A stretch of DNA of 64,000 bases from Pandoraea apista (GTDB taxonomy: Bacteria > Pseudomonadota > Gammaproteobacteria > Burkholderiales > Burkholderiaceae), in assembly GCF_001465595.2 (NCBI RefSeq), contig NZ_CP013481.2, forward strand, positions 3,720,001-3,784,000, given 5' to 3'. Numbering within the stretch: position 1 is the first letter of the stretch; each line of letters begins with the position of its first letter. Below, in pieces: positions 9,001 through 16,530 of the stretch. Both the position numbers and the translations under genes were made by a program. The notes under the pieces were generated by a model. It saw nothing but the letters and a program-made list of their open reading frames with translations, did no database searches and had not been told where the DNA came from.

Positions 9001-10637
9001 ACAACGTATCCAAGCCCGGCGGTGCCGCCGAATGACACAGCCGTCGCCCCGGTAAAGCCGCTCCCGGTAATCGTGACAGCCGTGTTCCCGAGGGTAGGTC
9101 CCGATGTCGGCGAAACCCCCGTCACCGTGGGGGCGCCAATATACGTGAACTTGTCCGCGCCGACGATCGCACTGGTGCCCCCTGGCGACACAACGGTCAC
9201 GTCGACGATCCCTGCCCCGGCAGGGGCCTGCACCGTAATCGACGTGTCGCTGTTGACGGTGAAACCGGACGCGCTTGTCGATCCGAACTTTACCAAGGTC
9301 GCCCGTGTGAATCCGGAGCCGCTGATGGTCACTTGCGTCGCGCCGGCGGCGGGCCCAGATGCCGGCGAAATCGACGTCACTGTCGGCGGGGCCACATAGG
9401 TGAACTGGTCGCCGAGCGTCGTCGCACTGGTGCCTGTCGGCGTGGTGACCGTCACGTCGACCGTACCGGCGCTGCCGCGCGCGGGCGACGTCGCAGTGAT
9501 TTGCGTTGCGCTAATCACCGTGAAGCCTGTTGCAGGCGCACCACCGAAGCTGACCTGAGACGCATTGGTGAAACCGGTGCCGGTAATGACCACACCGGTA
9601 CCCCCGCCAAGGGGCCCGGACGCCGGTGAGATCGACGTCACCGTCGGAGAGGCCACATAGGTGAACTGGTCGCCGAGCGTCGTCGCACTGGTGCCGCCCG
9701 GTGTGGTAACCGTCACATCGACCGTCCCGGCACTGCCGCGCGCGGGTGACGTCGCAGTGATTTGCGTTGCGCTATTCACCGTGAAGCCTGTTGCAGGTGT
9801 ACCACCGAAGCTGACCTGAGACACGTTGCTGAAACCGATACCGGTGATGACCACGCTGGTACCGCCGCCAAGCGGCCCGGACGTCGGCGAGAGTGCCGAA
9901 ACGCTGGGCGGCCCGTAGGTATATGCGCCCGGTAACGTGGCCACCCCGCCCCCACCGCCAGCGGTGGCAGTGGTATCAACGACGACATCGACGGTCCCGG
10001 GCGCGTGCGCGGGCGTACTTAGCGAAATTGATGTGGCACTGTTCACTTTAAGGTTAGTGGCGACTGCCCCGCCAAACTTGACGACGGTCCCTTGAGCGAA
10101 GTTCGTGCCGGTGAGTGTGATCAGTTGATCACCCGCAGTCGGTCCGTAGTTGGATGAGACGCTGGAAAGCGTTGGGGCGGGGGGTGGGCGCTTGATGTTC
10201 AGAAGAACCGTGGTGGTGCCGTCAATCTGATACAACGTGAACGACCAGGCACTGCTTACCGTATTCGTCAACGGCGTGAAATACAAGAAATCGCCATAGA
10301 ACGTAGCGTCGGTGGCTAATGTCGAGCCGGGGTCATTGCTGTCTCTGACCGTCACGTTCGTATCGAGCTCCGGATCGACATATAAGCCGCCGCGACCGGG
10401 ATCGCATGCCGACAACTCGTCTGGCGACAAACTGTGGGTATATTGCCCCCCCGATAACTCGCTGGGGGAAAGCGTCCAGGTGAGGACACAGCTCTGTCGT
10501 CCCAAGGCGGGTGACGACACCGTGAACAACAGCAACGCGGCGAAGACCGCTCGCAGCCAAAAGCCCCAGGCGTCAGGCGAAAACAACGAACGTTGGTGGC
10601 GATACGATTTAACGAGAAGGTGAGAACTGAGCAACAT
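6009..10637 (-). CDS. Large IPT/TIG and Ig-repeat autotransporter
   Basis: About 1,542 residues from the ATG at 10637. An upstream TTG at 10727 would add 30 residues; the ATG is preferred because it sits closer to the signal sequence (AVFAALLLFTVSSPALG). The passenger has six IPT/TIG Ig-like domains of about 85 residues, then three putative Ig (He-PIG) domains with the LPTGFTLDSS-type pattern, and two cadherin-like Ig domains. A 150-residue linker with two Cys residues (SRCQDIVG, DACLRG) follows. The C-terminal autotransporter barrel (about the last 270 residues) ends in FTAPF. The protein is expected to span the outer membrane and display a long rod of Ig-like domains, typical of adhesins. 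TIG units 2 and 3 are almost identical at DNA level, so recent duplication is likely. Confidence 0.88.
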   Translation of the reverse strand: MLLSSHLLVKSYRHQRSLFSPDAWGFWLRAVFAALLLFTVSSPALGRQSCVLTWTLSPSELSGGQYTHSLSPDELSACDPGRGGLYVDPELDTNVTVRDSNDPGSTLATDATFYGDFLYFTPLTNTVSSAWSFTLYQIDGTTTVLLNIKRPPPAPTLSSVSSNYGPTAGDQLITLTGTNFAQGTVVKFGGAVATNLKVNSATSISLSTPAHAPGTVDVVVDTTATAGGGGGVATLPGAYTYGPPSVSALSPTSGPLGGGTSVVITGIGFSNVSQVSFGGTPATGFTVNSATQITATSPARGSAGTVDVTVTTPGGTSATTLGDQFTYVASPTVTSISPASGPLGGGTGVVITGTGFTNASQVSFGGAPATGFTVISATQITATSPARGSAGTVDVTVTTPTGTSATTLGDQFTYVAPPTVTSISPASGPAAGATQVTISGSGFTRATLVKFGSTSASGFTVNSDTSITVQAPAGAGIVDVTVVSPGGTSAIVGADKFTYIGAPTVTGVSPTSGPTLGNTAVTITGSGFTGATAVSFGGTAGLGYVVLSDTSISVHAPPGTGTVDVSVTTPGGTSGASPVSKYLYVATPSLTSVSPNTGLSSGGTSVTITGTGFVAGETTVAFGGAGATGVIVNSATSLTATTPAHAVGAVPVLVSTPGGTATLTNGYSFAPAPIGFVTSTLPATVAGTPGYSQQIQVAGGVAPYQFSISSGVLPTGFTLDSSGNITGRATAAGNFSFVVLAKDASNQTAAQTLSIQVAPPTLVLLPATLPNGTIGLSYSQSLTGSGGVPPYSYALHGALPVGMTFTNGTISGTPAQAGTFNFSITMTDSTTGTGAPFSTTTTFSLNISASAMSIGPVPLPTPVAGQAYRQTITASGGTLPYRFTVTNGALPAGLSLDPVSGLLAGTPLTTGVSTFTITATDASTGPGTPITASQSYTFNISNQIPSAPPVQVKGLSNAPLTIHATANAVGAPFSRVAIVAPPASGTAVVNGEDIVYTPAANTNGAVTFAYALTNATGTSAPIAVTVTVQAVPVTASGLQVRVSANETTNIDITSGATGGPFTGAAVLSVSPADAGTATIVSVPAAAPQSTDIQRTAVSAPTQYSMRFVPAATFAGVAVITYTLSNENATSAPGVLQVSVAPRKDPSTDPDVTGLIGAQVEAARRFATTQIGNYNQRLEALHGKGRAPSSNGLNVVLPSPERNRNVSRCQDIVGIAERDACLRGDVSPLAQRKAKGLDVRDKSVGASGVGTGDSQVPDLPGDDARDDKRFAYWTAGSVDFGFANIAAQRSGFKFTTGGVTLGADYRFSDHFSLGAGVGYGHDSTDIGSSGTRNTGDSYSGALYASFRPIPTLFVDAVAGFGSLSFNSRRWVVDSNDFASGKRTGQQVFGSVSAGYEYRSEDWLFSPYGRMTASRSTLDQYSETGAGLNALTYFKQNVNTLSGTLGVRAGFSKATRIGIVSPYIRVELQHDFNGQSVAGLAYADIAGSGPVYFVSGSPYGSDRVQVGFGAKLRAGVLAFGLDYSVMTGMGGLQQGVRLTFTAPF
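9391..9912 (-). repeat. Two near-identical 261-bp tandem units encoding TIG domains
   Basis: Unit boundaries at 9391 and 9652 share long identical stretches, for example the segment starting GTGAACTGGTCGCCGAGCG in both. One unit equals 87 residues, one TIG domain. In-frame duplication or loss would change passenger length without breaking the gene. Confidence 0.8.
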
Positions 10638-11483
10638 GGCGAGTCGAAGCGAAGTCGGTACGCGAGCGAATTCAAGCGGAATACCATCGGACAAACGCAA
10701 GCCCCTCGAACGCAACTCGCCACGCAAGACACTGGCGAACGATTTTCGAGATGTGAACCGTAAGCGACCCCGCAGACTCGCTTACGGCGCCTGCATCAGT
10801 CGTCGGTCATTCGAAAATGGTGGGTAGCGCGTGTGCGCAAGACAGGCCGGACAACGCACCTGAAAAGATGGCAGTGGGTCCTGAAGGCAGTCCCACAATT
10901 AGTCTTTCACCCCGTTGGCATTGCATTTTTCTTCCACTCCCGAATTCTTTCGTCGATATCCGACAAGAATTCATTTGTATTTTTTGCCCGCCTCGCACAA
11001 AGACGAGACACCGATCCCCGCGGGCTGATCGCAGTACTGCCAACTTTATTTTTGTGAACGTCGCGTAGGTGATTCCCGACGCTTTTTTCAATTTTGCGAA
11101 AGCGTAAGAAACCTATAACCGAACGTCAAGCACCAAATTCAAAAAAATTTTCTCAAGATAATAACTCAATGATCTCCATCAACATTTGGACTCCTGATAA
11201 TTATCCAGAGCAAAATTATCAAACACTCGTTTCGTATAAATTTCCCCGCCCTTGCCAAACAAAACGCTGTTGAGACGAGAATCGTCCAGGACATATCGCC
11301 ACCATGGAAACTCAGAGGTCGACACCTCTCAAAATCAACAGGGGCCCAAAGGATCGCCCTAAAGTTTTTCGCCGAGATGCCGAATAAGCGTTCTGTCTCC
11401 GGGTAACGGAAAACAACGCATCGCGTTGCGCGCAGGAAGAGACAAGCAAGGCTTCAATCTATCGATACGGGGAAGAGAATTAC
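10638..11483. other. Divergent intergenic region of about 850 bases
   Basis: No gene is supported. On the leftward strand a 10-bp perfect inverted repeat (CCGTAAGCGA at 10758-10767 and TCGCTTACGG at 10778-10787) lies in the probable 5' leader of the large autotransporter. From about 11130 to 11250 the DNA is unusually AT-rich for the window and may hold the promoters for both flanking genes. No clear -35/-10 pair could be fixed. Confidence 0.5.
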
Positions 11484-12203
11484 ATGTTTGTGAAAACCGT
11501 TCTGGGTGCGCTGGCCGGCGTTGCACTGATCAATGCCACATGGGCAGAAGACACAGGGGACTGGATCACCATTGCCGAAACGCAGAAATCCGTCTGGCAG
11601 GGCAAGAAAGGCAGCGGCGCGCTGTCCAACGTCGACGGCAAGAAAAACAACGGCTACAAGTATCTCTATCAAGTCAGGAACAAGTCGAAGAACACCTTCG
11701 ACTACGCGCAGGCCGTTGTGCTGCTCGATGCATGCCGGAAGGGCTTCGGATACGTCTACTACAACGGCATGGAAGGCCAGTTTCTCGGCAAAGACCAATT
11801 TGTGCGCTTCGGCCCCACCGTCGCCGACAATCTCGGGAGTACTGCCTGCCAAAGTTGGGACAGCGACACAAACAAGGTCTCGCTCGCGGAAAAGGGAGAT
11901 TCATGGGAATTTGCCGCGCAGGTGGAGAAGTCCGGCAATAAGGTATTCCTGAAACGCGACACGCTTCGCAAACGCACCTTCAAAGGCAAGCCGTCCGTGT
12001 CGATTCTGTCGCGCTTTGACAATCTTCGCGAAAAGACATACGAGTACAGCGAATTCGTAATTGCCTCAGCGGATTGCGAACGTGGTTACGGAACGCTCTA
12101 CGAGCTGAATTTCGACGGCGGCATTTCAGACAAATGGGATATCGCGCTGAACGGCGAGTCCGTGGCGTCCGTTGTCGGCGGCGTGGTCTGCAACAAGCGC
12201 TGA
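11484..12203 (+). CDS. Unknown secreted protein
   Basis: A 239-residue protein not recognised as any family. A likely signal peptide covers residues 1-21 (ending NATWAED). The mature part is basic and rich in Lys, Tyr and Asp, with four Cys (in LLDACRKG, STACQSW, SADCERG and VVCNKR), which could form two disulfides in the periplasm. It appears to be a duplication: segments VLLDACRKGFGYVYYNGMEG and ASADCERGYGTLYELNFDGG align, so two similar halves of about 100 residues are likely. The start is preceded by GAAGAG. It is monocistronic, with a terminator directly after it. Function unknown. Confidence 0.7.
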   Translation: MFVKTVLGALAGVALINATWAEDTGDWITIAETQKSVWQGKKGSGALSNVDGKKNNGYKYLYQVRNKSKNTFDYAQAVVLLDACRKGFGYVYYNGMEGQFLGKDQFVRFGPTVADNLGSTACQSWDSDTNKVSLAEKGDSWEFAAQVEKSGNKVFLKRDTLRKRTFKGKPSVSILSRFDNLREKTYEYSEFVIASADCERGYGTLYELNFDGGISDKWDIALNGESVASVVGGVVCNKR

Positions 12204-12245
12204 TTGCCTCCTTACCGAGGGACCGTCGCGCTGCTATGCCGACAT

Positions 12246-12278
12246 AAAAAACGGGCGCTTCATTGCGCCCGTTCTTTC
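12246..12278 (+). terminator. Intrinsic terminator, probably bidirectional
   Basis: An 8-bp stem (ACGGGCGC at 12251 with GCGCCCGT ending 12272) is flanked by AAAAA on the left and TTCTTT on the right. It can serve both the secreted-protein gene and the converging nuoM-like gene. Confidence 0.85.
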
Positions 12279-12306
12279 TGATACGTGTCTTACCGGTCAA
12301 TCGCGA

Positions 12307-13872
12307 TCAGGCGTCAGGCCCTGTGCCTTTCACCTTTGCCGCAGCGTGGCCTGCGACATCGCCATGCCGGCGTCCGGCCATCTCACGACTGCCCGGATCG
12401 CCTGCTGGCAAACGATGACTCTCGATGTCCTGCACCACCTGAATTGCTGTCGCATCGATACCGTCCGTAAGCGGCTTGGGGTCGAGGCCAATGCCGAGCA
12501 CCATGACGGCCATGGCGCCGAGTAGTGCAAACTCGCGACGGCTCACGTCCTTGAGCAACGCCACCCGCGCATTACCGACACGCCCGAAAATCACGCGCTT
12601 GTACATCCACAATGTGTAAGCCGCGCTCAACACCAGTGTGAGCGACGCCAGCGCGCCGATCCAGAAATTCGCCTTGATCGCGCCCATCAACACAAGAAAC
12701 TCGCCCACGAAGCCAGAGGTGCCCGGCATACCGACGTTCGCCATCGAGAAGAGCATGGCGAACGCGGCAAAGCGCGGCATCGTCGCTGCAACACCGCCAT
12801 ACCCATCGATCGACGCACTGCCGGTACGGTCATACAACATTCCCGTGCACAGCAGCATCGCACCCGAGACAATCCCGTACGAGATCATCTGCATCACCGC
12901 GCCGTCGGTGCCCATCTCCGAGAAGAGAAACAATCCCAGCGTCACCAAACCCATGTGGGCGACAGCCGAATAGGCCAGCAACTTGCGCAGGTCCGTTTGC
13001 ACCAGCGCCACCAGACTCGCGTAAATCACGGCGATCAGCGACAACACCACCATCAGCGGGGCAAGGAAATGGCTCGCGTCCGGCAACAGCGGCAGATTGA
13101 ATCGAAGCAGACCGTAGCCACCGAGCTTGAGCATACCGAGCATGACGGCAGCCCCCGTCGGGCCATCGAGATGCACTTCTGGCAACCACGTATGCACGGG
13201 CCACATTGGCACCTTCACCGAGAACGCCCCGAGAAAACCGATGAACAACATCACCTGCACCACCAGCGGCAAATGCAGCGTCTGCCAGCGAGCGATGTCG
13301 AAACTCTGCGTCTGCATGTAGAGGTAGAGCATCGAGAGCAGCATCATCAGCGAGCCGGTCAGCGAGAAGAAGAAGAACTTCACGGCCGCATGCGTGCGAT
13401 TGGCGCGTCCGTACACGCCGATCAGCAAGTACAGGGGCAGCAGCGTCGCTTCGAAGAACACGAAGAACAACATGCCGTCCTGCGCGGTGAACACGCCTTG
13501 CATCAGGCCCGAAAGCACAAGAAAGCTGCCGAAGTACGAGCTCATGCGAGTCGTCACGGCACGCCACGACGCCAGCACCACGATGATGGTCGTCACACCG
13601 GTCAACGCCACGAGCCACAGGGAAATGCCGTCGATACCCACGTGCCACGACGCATCGAACGAGTCGATCCAGCGAAAACGCTCCACGAACTGAAGGCTCG
13701 CCACATGGGTTCGAAAACCCTGCACCAGCGGCACGACGGGCAGCGCCGAAATCACGGCGGCGAACAGTGACATCCACCGAACAGTATTCGGATGACGGTC
13801 CTGGCCCAGCAGCATGACGAGCGCGCCAGCCACGATAGGAAGCCAGATGAGAAGGGACAAGATGGGAAACAT
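12307..13872 (-). CDS. Stand-alone NuoM-like proton-translocating antiporter subunit
   Basis: A 521-residue integral membrane protein of the NADH-quinone oxidoreductase chain M / Mrp antiporter family. Key features are present: Glu in FFEATLLPLYLLIG, Lys in SVKVPMWPVHTWLPEVH, Lys in LGMLKLGGYGLLRF and Glu in SGFVGEFLVLMG, with about 14 predicted membrane helices. The last 60 residues form a polar tail beyond the usual end. In complex I the gene lies between nuoL and nuoN; here neither is adjacent and the gene is flanked by unrelated genes. It may be a second copy that joins complex I, or part of a different ion-translocating system. Intact motifs argue against decay. Confidence 0.88.
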   Translation of the reverse strand: MFPILSLLIWLPIVAGALVMLLGQDRHPNTVRWMSLFAAVISALPVVPLVQGFRTHVASLQFVERFRWIDSFDASWHVGIDGISLWLVALTGVTTIIVVLASWRAVTTRMSSYFGSFLVLSGLMQGVFTAQDGMLFFVFFEATLLPLYLLIGVYGRANRTHAAVKFFFFSLTGSLMMLLSMLYLYMQTQSFDIARWQTLHLPLVVQVMLFIGFLGAFSVKVPMWPVHTWLPEVHLDGPTGAAVMLGMLKLGGYGLLRFNLPLLPDASHFLAPLMVVLSLIAVIYASLVALVQTDLRKLLAYSAVAHMGLVTLGLFLFSEMGTDGAVMQMISYGIVSGAMLLCTGMLYDRTGSASIDGYGGVAATMPRFAAFAMLFSMANVGMPGTSGFVGEFLVLMGAIKANFWIGALASLTLVLSAAYTLWMYKRVIFGRVGNARVALLKDVSRREFALLGAMAVMVLGIGLDPKPLTDGIDATAIQVVQDIESHRLPAGDPGSREMAGRRHGDVAGHAAAKVKGTGPDA

Positions 13873-14344
13873 TGGGGGGCCTGATGTGCTGCAACAAAAA
13901 TCCAGCGCAAACGCACCATTTCAGCGCAACCGGGACGAACCGACCCCGCACACATCGCGCATTGCAATGTGCGCAAATCAAGGCAGATCAATGCCGTCGG
14001 GAGGGGACGCCGGGCGCGAGGGCGTCAACGAAGGTGGCAAGCATACGCGCCTCGAAAACATTTTGCATCGCAGCAAATTTTACAAATGATTGCGAGCGAT
14101 TCATCCGACCGGACGGTCGGCGATTGCACTGCCGCGCCCCTGCCCACACGATAAAGTGCGGCCAGAAACATCGACACCGTTGTGACGAAATCAATCGAAG
14201 TTCATGTCGATTTCGTCAATAACGCATTGCAGAATATGAAGACATTGCGGGCATCGCGCGCCGCGATATCCGCAATGAGAACGCGACATCACGCTCCAAA
14301 ATGGTGCGTGATGCCGGGGGAAGGCATGGGGCAATCGGTACCGC
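13873..14344. other. Intergenic region with stacked hairpins
   Basis: No gene supported. The part near 14184-14313 carries three consecutive inverted repeats, described separately. The part next to nuoM (13873-14100) shows no ribosome-bound frames of interest. Confidence 0.5.
14184..14313. repeat. Three consecutive stem-loops
   Basis: First: GACGAAATC (14184-14192) with GATTTCGTC (14209-14217). Second: CATTGCGG (14243-14250) plus ATCGCG (14253-14258) paired with CGCGAT (14262-14267) plus CCGCAATG (14270-14277), a 14-bp stem with one internal loop. Third: CATCACGC (14287-14294) with GCGTGATG (14306-14313). No T-run follows on either strand. They could be a structured RNA, a processing site or repeated extragenic elements. 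Confidence 0.6.
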
Positions 14345-14965
14345 TCAGCCCTTCGGACGACGCAGATCGAACATCGGCCCGATCTCGGCGTAATCGCCGA
14401 GATACCCTGCGCGCATCACCGGATGCGCCTTCGCCGTATCGAAGCGGCCGTCCTCCCGCAAATACTCTCGCCGAATGTGCACCCCGACCACTTGTCCGAG
14501 CGCCAGCCAGTTGTCCATCGGCTTGCCGTCGAGATCCTGCAAGCGCACGATTTGCAACAACTTGCACTCCAGCGAGGCGGGCGACTCCGCCACGTGAGGC
14601 ACGTCGACGTTGACGCCGGGCGCCTTCGTCAATCCCGCCAGTTCGAACTCGTCGACCTCGTGCGACACGGGGGCCGAGGTCTGGTTCATCGGCTCGACCA
14701 ACGACTTACTTGTCAGATTCCAGACAAACTCGCGCGTCGCTTCGATGTTGGCGATGGAGTCCTTAAAGCCCTCGCTGCAAAAGCCGATGATCGGCGGGAA
14801 TGTGGCGAACGCACCGAAGAAGCTGTAGGGCGCGAGATTGGTCCGGCCCGAGGCATCGCGACTGGAGATCCAGCCGATCACACGCGGTGCGACGATGGCT
14901 TTGAAGGGGTCGTGGGACAGACCGTGACCTTTGGCCGGGTCGTAGAAATGGACGTCTTTGGACAT
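14345..14965 (-). CDS. Flavin reductase-like (FMN split-barrel) protein
   Basis: A 206-residue protein of the flavin-reductase-like FMN-binding family, which reduces or binds FMN. Start chosen at ATG 14965 (MSKDVHFYDPAKGHGL), which matches the usual family start; a longer frame to 15025 adds a poorly conserved tail. The FMN-binding core is visible as RVIGWISSRDASGRTNLAPYS (positions about 28-48) and FATFPPIIGFCS. The partner oxygenase is unknown; the neighbours are a DUF985 cupin upstream and intergenic hairpins downstream. Distinct from the HpaC-like reductase at 35916. Confidence 0.85.
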   Translation of the reverse strand: MSKDVHFYDPAKGHGLSHDPFKAIVAPRVIGWISSRDASGRTNLAPYSFFGAFATFPPIIGFCSEGFKDSIANIEATREFVWNLTSKSLVEPMNQTSAPVSHEVDEFELAGLTKAPGVNVDVPHVAESPASLECKLLQIVRLQDLDGKPMDNWLALGQVVGVHIRREYLREDGRFDTAKAHPVMRAGYLGDYAEIGPMFDLRRPKG

Positions 14966-15052
14966 GAGGCGGTGCACACGAAGTTGTGAGGTTTCCGGCG
15001 ATGCTATCGCACTCTGCGGTCTCACGTTGCCCCCGTTTATTCCTCGATAGAT

Positions 15053-15565
15053 TCAGACAGGTGCGCCACGCGCAAGCCGTTCGATCAAGACACGGTGTGC
15101 CGGCCACTGCGCGGCGAGCGCGGCCGGGTCGGCCAGCTCGAAGTCCTCGAATGCGAACCCCGGCGCGACGGTACACCCGACCAGCGAGTAGCGCGTCGAC
15201 GGTGCGGGCTGCGCCGCGAACCAGTGTCCTGCGGGCACGACATGCTGAAGCTGCTCGCCCGCGGCGACATCGGCGCCCAGGCATGTGGTCGTCAGCTTGC
15301 CGTCCGGGGCGATCTCGTGAATCCGGAGCGTGCCGCCAAGATGGAAATGCCAGATTTCATCGCTGCGAATCCGGTGGAACGCAGAAAAATCGTCGGCTTC
15401 GAGCAAATAGAGAATCGCCGTGGAAATGTTCCGCGCGCCCGAAAAGCCGTCCGGCAGCGCCTGTGCCGCAATCGTGCCGGACGCCCGATACGTTTCGCGA
15501 TAATGCCCTCCCTCCGGATGCGGCTGTAGCCCCAGAGACGTGACGAGATCGGCGGCAGACGGCAT
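15053..15565 (-). CDS. DUF985 cupin protein
   Basis: A 170-residue single-domain cupin. Start at ATG 15565 (MPSAADLVTSLGLQPHPEGG) is supported by AGGAG seven bases upstream. The family hallmark HPEGGHYRETYR is near residues 16-27, followed by the cupin beta-barrel with EIWHFHLGG and VPAGHWFAAQ. Its C-terminal part keeps the SLVGCTVAPGFAFEDFEL signature. Members are of unknown or sugar/dTDP-epimerase-like function. The gene runs leftward, 87 bases before the flavin reductase start, and the two may share a transcript. Confidence 0.85.
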   Translation of the reverse strand: MPSAADLVTSLGLQPHPEGGHYRETYRASGTIAAQALPDGFSGARNISTAILYLLEADDFSAFHRIRSDEIWHFHLGGTLRIHEIAPDGKLTTTCLGADVAAGEQLQHVVPAGHWFAAQPAPSTRYSLVGCTVAPGFAFEDFELADPAALAAQWPAHRVLIERLARGAPV

Positions 15566-15870
15566 GACGGACTCCTGAATATGAATCGGCCCCATTGAAA
15601 CGAATGCGCTACACGATATCGCATCGCGGCAGTCATCCGTTGGCGAACCGGCGGATGATTCATCAGACGAAACGACAATCCCACTCAATCAAACACTCGG
15701 CCGAGGCGGCGGCCTTCGCGCAATCGCCCCGAAAGCGCCTTAGACCAAGGCTTGCAGCGTGATCTCGACGGGACCCGGCGAGAATTGCCGAATTATGCGA
15801 CGATTGCCGGGTTGCGTCGCGCAAGGCGACGCGTTTTTCATTGCACGCGCCGCCACGGCGCCGCCACATC
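15566..15870. other. Divergent intergenic region
   Basis: Separates the leftward DUF985 gene from the rightward DsbA-like gene. No gene seen. Its notable content is a terminator-like hairpin at 15814-15838 in the rightward direction, listed separately. Confidence 0.5.
15814..15838 (+). terminator. Terminator-like hairpin in the leader of the DsbA-like gene
   Basis: GCGTCGC (15814-15820) pairs with GCGACGC (15826-15832), followed by G and TTTTT. No rightward gene precedes it, so it would act on the leader of the gene starting at 15871. It may be an attenuator, or the end of a short leader RNA. Confidence 0.55.
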
Positions 15871-16524
15871 ATGCCTGCCACACTCAAGATCGATTTTGTC
15901 TCCGATGTCGCCTGCCCCTGGTGCGCCATCGGCCTTGCCTCGCTGAAGACGGCGCTCGGCCGTCTGGGTAACGAGGTCGAAGCCGACCTGCAATTCAGCC
16001 CCTTCGAACTCAATCCCGACATGCCGGCCGAAGGCGTCGCACTGGCCGATTACATGTCGCACAAGTACGGACTGTCGCCGGAGCAGTTGGCGCAGAATCA
16101 GGCGAACATCAGCGCACGTGCGGCAGCCGAAGGCTTCCCGATGCGCATGGATCTGCGCACGCACGCCTACAACACATTCGACGCGCATCGTTTGCTGCAC
16201 TGGGCGCAGACGATCGGTCACGACAAGCAGTTGGCCCTGAAGGAAGCGCTGTTCCGCGCCTACTTCGTCGAAGGCAAGCGCACCAGCGATCCGGAAGTCC
16301 TGGTCGATGCCGTGCAGCAGGCCGGCCTCGATGCGGCGCGCGCCCGCGAGATTCTCGCGACCGACGAATATGCTGAACAGGTGCGTGCCCTTGAGCGTCA
16401 CTATCAGAACCTCGGCATTCGTTCGGTGCCGGCGATCATTTTCAATAACCGCCATCTCGTGAGCGGCGGCCAGCCGCCGGAAGTCTTCGAACAGGCCATC
16501 CGTCAGATTCTGGCCGAGGGCTGA
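15871..16524 (+). CDS. DsbA family oxidoreductase (FrnE-like)
   Basis: A 217-residue thioredoxin-fold protein of the DsbA/FrnE branch. The start at ATG 15871 gives MPATLKIDFVSDVACPWC. The active-site CPWC is near residues 15-18, followed by the helical insertion and the conserved cis-proline region GIRSVPAIIFNN (about 180-191) and LVSGGQPPEVF. No signal peptide is seen, so it probably acts in the cytoplasm, as FrnE-like proteins do in redox protection. The gene is followed six bases later by an MFS exporter, so the two are likely co-transcribed. Confidence 0.9.
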   Translation: MPATLKIDFVSDVACPWCAIGLASLKTALGRLGNEVEADLQFSPFELNPDMPAEGVALADYMSHKYGLSPEQLAQNQANISARAAAEGFPMRMDLRTHAYNTFDAHRLLHWAQTIGHDKQLALKEALFRAYFVEGKRTSDPEVLVDAVQQAGLDAARAREILATDEYAEQVRALERHYQNLGIRSVPAIIFNNRHLVSGGQPPEVFEQAIRQILAEG

Positions 16525-16530
16525 TCCGTC

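Noticed and set aside
10807..11091. Open frames on both strands in the long gap after the large autotransporter gene
   Set aside because: Short, overlapping, without ribosome sites or recognisable domains.
14287..14313. Intrinsic terminator of the flavin reductase gene
   Set aside because: The hairpin has no T-run on the leftward strand, so it is reported as a structure only.
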